Source: Lytechinus pictus (taxonomy: Eukaryota; Echinodermata; Echinoidea; Temnopleuroida; Toxopneustidae). Taken from it: a DNA stretch of 64,000 nt. The DNA lies in NCBI RefSeq assembly GCF_037042905.1, contig NC_087254.1:23537103-23601102 (forward strand), written 5' to 3'. The notes below the pieces were generated by a model. That model saw nothing but the letters and a program-made list of their open reading frames with translations. It had not been told where the DNA came from and did no database searches. The first letter of the stretch is position 1. Each line of letters begins with the position of its first letter. The position numbers and the translations under genes are program-made. Shown piece after piece: positions 57,713 through 64,000 of this stretch.

Positions 57713-59431
57713 TTCTTTAAGTGGAAGGCTGTTGATACGGGCCACATATCAGATATAGTATTTTTACGACTCTTCCCGACATGTATTTATCCATCTATTG
57801 TTTTCTTGCTGTACCCACATGGTTTTATGCAGAGGTTGGGGGTGGAAGGGAGCAGTTACCCCTACCCTCAATAAATATATTTACTAAAAAAAATCACCAG
57901 TAGTGTGCACAAAATCCGTTAATTTTACTATAGAATATTAAAAAACGTCCCATGACCATCTCGGTTGCTTCGCTCCCTCACTTTTGAATTTCTTCATTTT
58001 TCATGCGTCTTGCCCCCCCCCCCCCCCCCGGAAGAAAAATGGGCAGCTGGTACCGTCCGCAGTGCGTACGAATGTCAAACAGTACCATCTGAATCCGGGG
58101 ACCGTGCACCTTTAAATGCTACGGGATCAATAATCTCTGGACACGTGAGGGGTTGCAAAATGACATTTAAGGTGACGGAGACCGCCTGTCATGAATGGCT
58201 GGGATCGCTGCGTGGTTCCGACCAATGAGAACTACGATGAGTACAATCTATTACTTGCGATGAGGCTATCCTCTCTACACTCTTTCGACCAATTAGAATC
58301 AGTTCAATCATCGGAGGAACTGTTTTTCCACTAGATGCTATAGCAGTGAAACGAGGTGATGATTTTGTCTCTGGAAAATAAAATCCTCTCAGTACTCTAG
58401 AAACTTTTTGTGCAACTAGACTATCATCAATGTGGTCATGATAATAAAAAGCACAAATAAATATCCAAACCAAAGGACTGATTTTCCTTTTGAAAAAGAT
58501 CAAATGAGAAGGGTTCAACGCACGCAAAACTCTAAAAGCAAAATTGTAAAATATAATTCAACGAATAGAATATTTGATTTAAAGAAATAGAGAGATGTAT
58601 ATTTGACTCTGGAAGGGAAGATTTTCATGTTGCACTCAAAACCATATAATACAATATCAAGTGTGAGTGTGTGTGTGTGTGGGGGGGTTGACATATTGGA
58701 CGTCGCTCGTTAGATGTGTTTAAATGTATTCCGATACAGCGTGCTATTTTTATTGTTTTCATGAAAGAAATACTCCAGGATCTTTCGTTCAAACAATTAC
58801 ACCGTTCAATGTCTACCAATAAATTCATACCTAAACATAATATCAGAATCAGGCATGCACGCAGCAAAAGTGTGTTTTCTTTTCAAGAGTACCAAGCGTG
58901 TTTCCTTCTACAGTTATTGTTTGAATCTAGAGAACACGTTATCAACAAAGAAATTAAAAGTAAACTTAGCCATATTGCCCTCACTTTTTCTCTTTTTAAA
59001 CTTGGGGATGGACATCATGAACATTGGTTTTATCCATTTCTTCATAATTAATTCCATATGTTGTTTTTATTACATCGTCATGCCCTTAACTTCTGTTCGA
59101 ACTGAAAAGGCCATGGCTACAAGATTAAAAGTTTTGCCTTTGATTTACAAAGATTGTTACGTAGGTAACCTTGAATCTGACCGTTTGGTAGCCGGTATAA
59201 AGAAACCATCATGGAACTTAAAATTCAAGTGTAGTATCAAGGTGGCTGGTGATTAAGCACGAAAATTCTCGTTTAAAGTTTTATTGGAAGCGCCATCCTA
59301 ATAAATTTAAACTCCTTTGTTTAGGCCGTATAATTTCCAATATGTTAAACTGGTTAATGTAGGGATTATACAATACATAAGATGAGTCTCTCCTTCCCTC
59401 CGTAATTGTAAGAATTATGAGGGTCCTTTTA
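57713..59431. other. no supported gene; G/C runs and (GT)n
   Basis: Contains a C17 run at 58013-58029, (GT)n plus a G7 run at 58665-58687 and several moderate frames without splice or homology support. Confidence 0.3.
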
Positions 59432-59494
59432 ATCCTTCTTATTTTCAAAATGATTTTATAGCGGCTATAAAATCATTTTGAAAATAAGAAGGAT
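59432..59494. repeat. perfect palindrome, 31-bp arms, 1-base loop
   Basis: ATCCTTCTTATTTTCAAAAT and the following GATTTTATAGC at 59432-59462 are followed by one G and then the exact reverse complement (59464-59494). It would extrude as a long hairpin. Confidence 0.9.
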
Positions 59495-59533
59495 GGTCAA
59501 AATATATTAAGGCTGCCTTAATATATTTTGACC
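59495..59533. repeat. perfect palindrome, 19-bp arms, 1-base loop, abutting the previous one
   Basis: GGTCAAAATATATTAAGGC at 59495-59513, one T, and the exact inverse at 59515-59533. It starts at the base after the first palindrome ends. Confidence 0.9.
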
Positions 59534-59678
59534 ATTGTGGTGTTATTGGCTTGCCTCCAAGGCAGCTTTTAAAGCAATAACAATATCAACCGGATTTATT
59601 CAAGAATTTCATTAAATTTCTTTGGTATGATAGTATACCCTTTGTGGCCAGTCCAGCCCCAACACACGAATTTTTAAG

Positions 59679-59888
59679 CAGTGGCGTAATGTGCCAAAAA
59701 TTTTGAGGAGGCAAATATTTATTTTAAAATGTAAGCTAGCAAAGCGAGCGATCAAAATATCGACATTTTTATGGTAAAGATCAAATTTTGTGATAGATTT
59801 TGACATAATATTCAGAAATAATATCATATTTCACCCTTCTCACTTTCCCTTTCTTTCCAAGCCCCCCCCCCCCCATCTGTACGCCACT
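59679..59888. mobile_element. CAGTGGCGTA-ended element, copy E
   Basis: Ends CAGTGGCGTA and TACGCCACT are inverted. The interior has GCTAGCAAAGCGAGCGATC, the shared TTGTGATAGATTTTGACATA stretch, AATATCATATTTCACCCTT and a C14 tract. This is the cleanest copy at both ends. Confidence 0.7.
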
Positions 59889-60711
59889 ATTTGTAAGCTT
59901 CGTTATATCAGAAAGCAGATAAAAGGGAAGGGGACAATAAACCCTCAGATATAACGAGACTTTAAGCAGGAACGTACACGGTTTCACACAAGCCTGGCAC
60001 CACTGTATATACAAGCTCGAATTACTCAGTTACTAAATGGAGTAATTCAACTCAATAACATTTATTTCCAAAGGCTCAGCATCATTAACATTTATAGAAT
60101 ATAATATTTATTTTTAAAAATTACAATATATTGAAGGTAACAACTCTGAAAGAAGAGCTTGTGACAAGTACACCGTAGAAACACAATGTTATTGCATATA
60201 AATCCAATTTATATAAACATCCACTTCTAAAATAATATGTCTAGTATGTACTCAGGTAGATCAAGCAACCAGATGAATTGAATTTCTTCATTTAGTTACA
60301 GCGTATCTGAGTATACAATGCAATGATACGATTACAATTTTTTTAAGAGTTAATGCCTTCTTCCTTGAGGTATAGATTTATTGTGGTTGATATTCCTTTC
60401 AGTTTGTATTCCAATTTTTTGAAATCATGTAAACCACCCGATATCAAATGAAAAAAAAAGAATATTTGGACTAAACTGAACTGAAATCGGGAATTAAAGC
60501 GCGACTTAAACTAAATGTTTTGGACCATCGTGTGAACATTGCTACTATTGTTCGATTTTGTAAGGTCAAATTTTAATGGGTTAACGGAACTTGGTCTACT
60601 TTCACTGGATTCAAAGGCATGTTCTGACCAGGGTACAATCGCCTGATGTCAACATGGATCTTATGGTAAAGTATGGAAGATTAAAAGTGCCACCCAGATG
60701 TTTATAAAATC

Positions 60712-61095
60712 ATCTCGTCATGTCTACATCTCTTCGGGAAAAAGGATAATATGACGAGATCTCGGACCTCGTCATGTCTACATCCCGTGGGAGAGATGAT
60801 CAGATGGCAAGATCTTGGATCTCGTCATGTCTACGTCTCATGATCATATGGCAAGATCGTTGATCTCGTCATGTCTACATCGTATAGAAGAGAATCAGAT
60901 GGCAAGATCTTGGATCTCGTCATGTCTACATCGTATAGAAGAGATGATCAGATGGCAAGATCTTGGATCTCGTCATGTATACATCGTATAGAAGAGATGA
61001 TCAGATGGCAAGATCTTGGATCTCGTCATGTCTACATCTCATGTGAGAGATGATCAGATCTTGGATCTCGTCATGTTTGCATCTCTTAGAAGAGA
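60712..61095. repeat. minisatellite, about 50-bp unit, eight units
   Basis: The unit is CTCGTCATGTCTACATC, a variable GTATAGAAGAGATGATCAG, then ATGGCAAGATCTTGGAT. Unit starts are near 60716, 60769, 60823, 60868, 60918, 60971, 61024 and 61067. Internal units are nearly identical and the edges are diverged. The in-frame translation with MSTSYRR repeats is incidental. Confidence 0.85.
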
Positions 61096-61109
61096 TGATC
61101 ATAATGCAA

Positions 61110-63600
61110 AATCTTAGATCCGAGATATTTACAGGAGAAAATCGCGATCATGTGAGGTTTATGAATATATAAATCTAATATACTAATAGGTTTTCTCCGC
61201 TCAATTTCAGATTAAAATCATTTAATTTAATGTTATGATCATTAAATTTCGCGATAGCCATGATCGCTTAGGCAATTTGTCATTGTATTTTATGATGTGT
61301 CACTTGAATGTATTTTCTACGCAATGTAATTATCAAACAAGTCACTGGAATTAATTCGTAATCATCACATTATTTTTGCACGTGGTTTTATTATCTCTGC
61401 AAAACATTCTTCCAGTGAATCACTTGAATTGTTTAAAAGAGCATGCAATTAAGAAATGGGCATTCATAATCAGATATTGCATGGCGTGGCAGCTGTTTAG
61501 TCAAATGAATTCACGTATATAGTTAAGCATAATTTGAATTAGTACGTTTAATTTAAGATGATAAGCGACAACTCATTTAAAATAAGTTGATTATTCGGCA
61601 ATTGCATTTCATGTACAGACCTACTTTTTCTGTTAGTAATATTTGAAATAATGTTATGAAATGTATAGGATTTTCCGGCCAGAATCGGGAGTATAGCATT
61701 AATGGACGTTAACTTTCCTTTCTTTCAAATTTGACGTATTCCGTACACTCGGGGATATCTCTGCTTTATATTCCCTTTTCTTGCTTAAAATTAACGAAGT
61801 TTTCATTAAAATAAATGGTAGATTCTTTTTAATTAATGAGCAATGCCCTTCTTTCGCGAAGCGATCAATCTATTTAGCAAAAATCGGTTTTCGGTTCTCG
61901 CGCGGCATGATTTTATCATTTGATTTCATTTATAGCAATCAAATTAGCATAATGTGTATTATAATTTGCCTTTCGGGAGTTTGCAGTGCTCATGGGATTA
62001 CTTTTCTTTATTTTTGTTCTCTCGTTATCTATATTATCTATAGATATCATTCTTTTTTTCAGCCTTTTTAAATTTTTGTTTGTTTTTGTTTTCGTATGAA
62101 TTCTTGTCATACAATGGGTGATTACATGCTCGTTTTTTTATAATTATAATGCTAAACTTGATAATTTATCTAATCTTATTTAATCCATGAGCATGACGCC
62201 GGTGCCTATAGTCTCACTCTGCTATGCAGGTGAGACAAAAACCCGATTTGAAAAGTATTATTTCATACTATTTACCAAAAAAAGCGGTATGCAGAAGTCC
62301 ATGGCCGTTCGCAGATTTTCTTTTTTCTGGGGGTAAGGCAACTCAAGCCAAGCGATTGAGCTTAATAGGGACACTTTTCCAGTTTCTTGAATGAAATTGG
62401 AGGATTTCGTGCCTTTTGGGTGTGACTGTTGTGTAAATTTCAGTAAAAATTTGCCTATCTTTTCAAAATGTCGCCCTCTCCCTGCCCACGGGAACAATAA
62501 GGCTTATAGGGGAATATTTCAAAATGCGTATAAAAGATAATCTCTGGAATGTCAATGGTATATTCAAAATGAACAGATTTTCTTTTCAGTTCGGTGACTA
62601 ACACATGGCAGGCTTGTTTACTTCTGACAGGTAGCTGACTCTTTTTGCAGATGTGTTCTTGATCTGACGTAGAGGTTGATAGGCAGGTTAGGATAAAGAT
62701 CACACATTGCTACAATGCTCAATTTGCACAAAATGATTTATAATATAGTATTGGAATAATAGTAATAAATCCAATGTTATGAAATATATCATGATGCCAT
62801 TATGGGTAATATATAAAGTAGATGGGTGTCAGTTTGGCTGCTCTCCCTTCACATTTTTTGTATGTTTTTTGTTGTTTTGTTTTTGTGTGTGTTTTATGTA
62901 TAAAATCTTTATTCAGATTGTTGTACACTTAAATTATAAACGTGTAGACTTATTTTTTTTTGTATTGTCTTACAAAACATGGAGATGAAAATATATATAT
63001 ATTTCATTAAGGGATAACCTCTTTACATCTCTATCAAAAAATTATTTTATATATCAATTTTATTATCTGCACAGAACTTAAAAAGTCTTTGTTTTTTCAT
63101 TATATAATACCATTATTATTACAAAGTAAATACAAATGAAATTAACTGGTTTTTTTAATTGTATTATGGGTAATGATAATCTTTGTTCAAAAAATATTTA
63201 TCACAATGTATATTATTTATTTTGTTATATTGCTGTATAAATGTACTTCACTTTATTTTGTATATTTTATTTATTACCCTTTCATGTATGCAAAATGTGA
63301 TATTATCTGAATAAAGGCTAAAAGCATTACAAAACCACATTGGCAATGACGAAGGCAACCATGACCTAAAAAAAAGAAAATTAAAAAGAAAGGGGTTCGT
63401 TGCAGCAAAGTGATTGTTAGGATAATGGATGTATGGATATATATATGATCTATATGAGCAAAGAGGAAAGTGATTAGTATGTTCATAATCATGTCGATTT
63501 ACAGTACGCCTGATATATTTTCGTTATATCATTTTTAATATAAAAGGAAAGAGGGCGCTATGGAATAGAAACAACCTATTTCAATGTTGGTCTCAAATCG
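61110..63600. other. AT-rich intergenic sequence
   Basis: No gene, RNA or clear repeat supported. Confidence 0.3.
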
Positions 63601-63689
63601 TCACTAATTTTTCAAATTTTGGGACTTCACAGCCATCAAGTTTAAATCATTTCATCAGCATCGTGACAGTCGTGACTTTCAGATCAGAT

Positions 63690-64000
63690 ATGGATCCTCC
63701 ACAGGGTAAAAGGCCTCAAAGACAAGCTGCTACAAAGCAAAAAACGTATGTACAATCTACTCGTAAGGGCCAATCCGTTTCCACACGTAACAGCCCGCCA
63801 ATTTCAAATTCTAACATGTCTAACACACGGCCTACAAGCCCGGTGAGAGGTGCAGCCTCCGCCTCAACCCCAGAAAACAGTGACGCAGAATCACAGGAAG
63901 ATGACGTCATCACTATGGCGCGTGGCGCCATTTCTGGGACCGATCAGCCTTCTACTTTGCACACTCCCCATGCCGACGCTCGATTATCTACTACCTTGGA
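63690..64000 (+). CDS. partial ORF running off the right edge, low-complexity N-terminus
   Basis: From the ATG at 63690 the frame is open for 103 codons to the window end. The sequence is Ser/Thr/Pro/Arg-rich, with a basic start (GKRPQRQAATKQK) and a later acidic patch (ENSDAESQEDD). The bases are markedly more GC-rich than the flank, which favours coding. A disordered basic N-terminus of this type is common in ORF1 proteins of non-LTR retrotransposons and in many nuclear proteins. The GAGGGCGCTATGG stretch at 63551-63563 could belong to a 5' UTR. I cannot assign a family from the visible part. Confidence 0.5.
   Translation, partial: MDPPQGKRPQRQAATKQKTYVQSTRKGQSVSTRNSPPISNSNMSNTRPTSPVRGAASASTPENSDAESQEDDVITMARGAISGTDQPSTLHTPHADARLSTTL

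Noticed and set aside
58855-59256. 133-residue frame with a hydrophobic centre (KVNLAILPSLFLFLNLGMDIM)
   Set aside because: It overlaps another open frame, has no splice context or recognisable domain, and the composition is that of the flanks.
60871-61053. Repeated MSTSYRR frame; also considered as a CRISPR-like array
   Set aside because: It is a minisatellite with no separate spacers, in an animal genome, and the frame is open by chance.

Overview
The window looks like AT-rich nuclear DNA of a deuterostome invertebrate, most likely an echinoderm and probably a sea urchin. The reasons are many short exons in long introns with GT-AG junctions, an intronless rhodopsin-like GPCR, very dense foldback elements, frequent oligo-G runs and the recurring GCGAGCGCGAAGCGCGAGC motif. 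The species is inferred from the general look of the sequence, not from a database match. No prokaryotic or viral gene organisation is present. Layout: (1) 4839-15409, minus strand, is an 11-exon gene reconstructed from splice sites. It encodes a 511-residue DESI1-type PPPDE thiol isopeptidase (His38, Cys108) joined to a C-terminal PUL domain. An orphan terminal-type exon (2101-2281, minus) lies beyond its 3' end. (2) 16-36 kb is almost all mobile-element debris: a long-inverted-repeat TA-flanked element, a decayed non-LTR reverse transcriptase, TA-flanked CACTCTRAA elements (one interrupted by a tRNA-type SINE), and several G/C-tract foldbacks. (3) 36378-37531, plus strand, is a two-exon gene for a 232-residue protein with a two-helix membrane hairpin. 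(4) 37.6-47.7 kb is a second repeat-rich block. It holds the second long-inverted-repeat element, a palindromic insertion with a 14-bp target duplication, a 640-bp foldback, a diverged array with the GCGAAGC mini-hairpin, a GGCGCC-type tandem array and a 550-bp pyrimidine tract. (5) 48002-49099, plus strand, is a single-exon class A GPCR. (6) 51181-51948, minus strand, is the coding exon of an atonal-superfamily (Olig/Beta3-like) bHLH factor, with a probable 5' noncoding exon near 55.6 kb. (7) 56991-57062, plus strand, is a complete tRNA cloverleaf with anticodon UCA and a T-run terminator. It is followed by a foldback minisatellite, two abutting perfect palindromes and a minisatellite at 60.7-61.1 kb. 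(8) At the right edge (63690-64000) an open reading frame runs off the window. The protein-coding genes are independent animal loci and do not form an operon or pathway. The most structured part of the window is its inverted-repeat content. At least fifteen elements are foldbacks, and several can be grouped into families by shared termini and target duplications (TTAA, TA, TATTG, CAGTGGCGTA ends).
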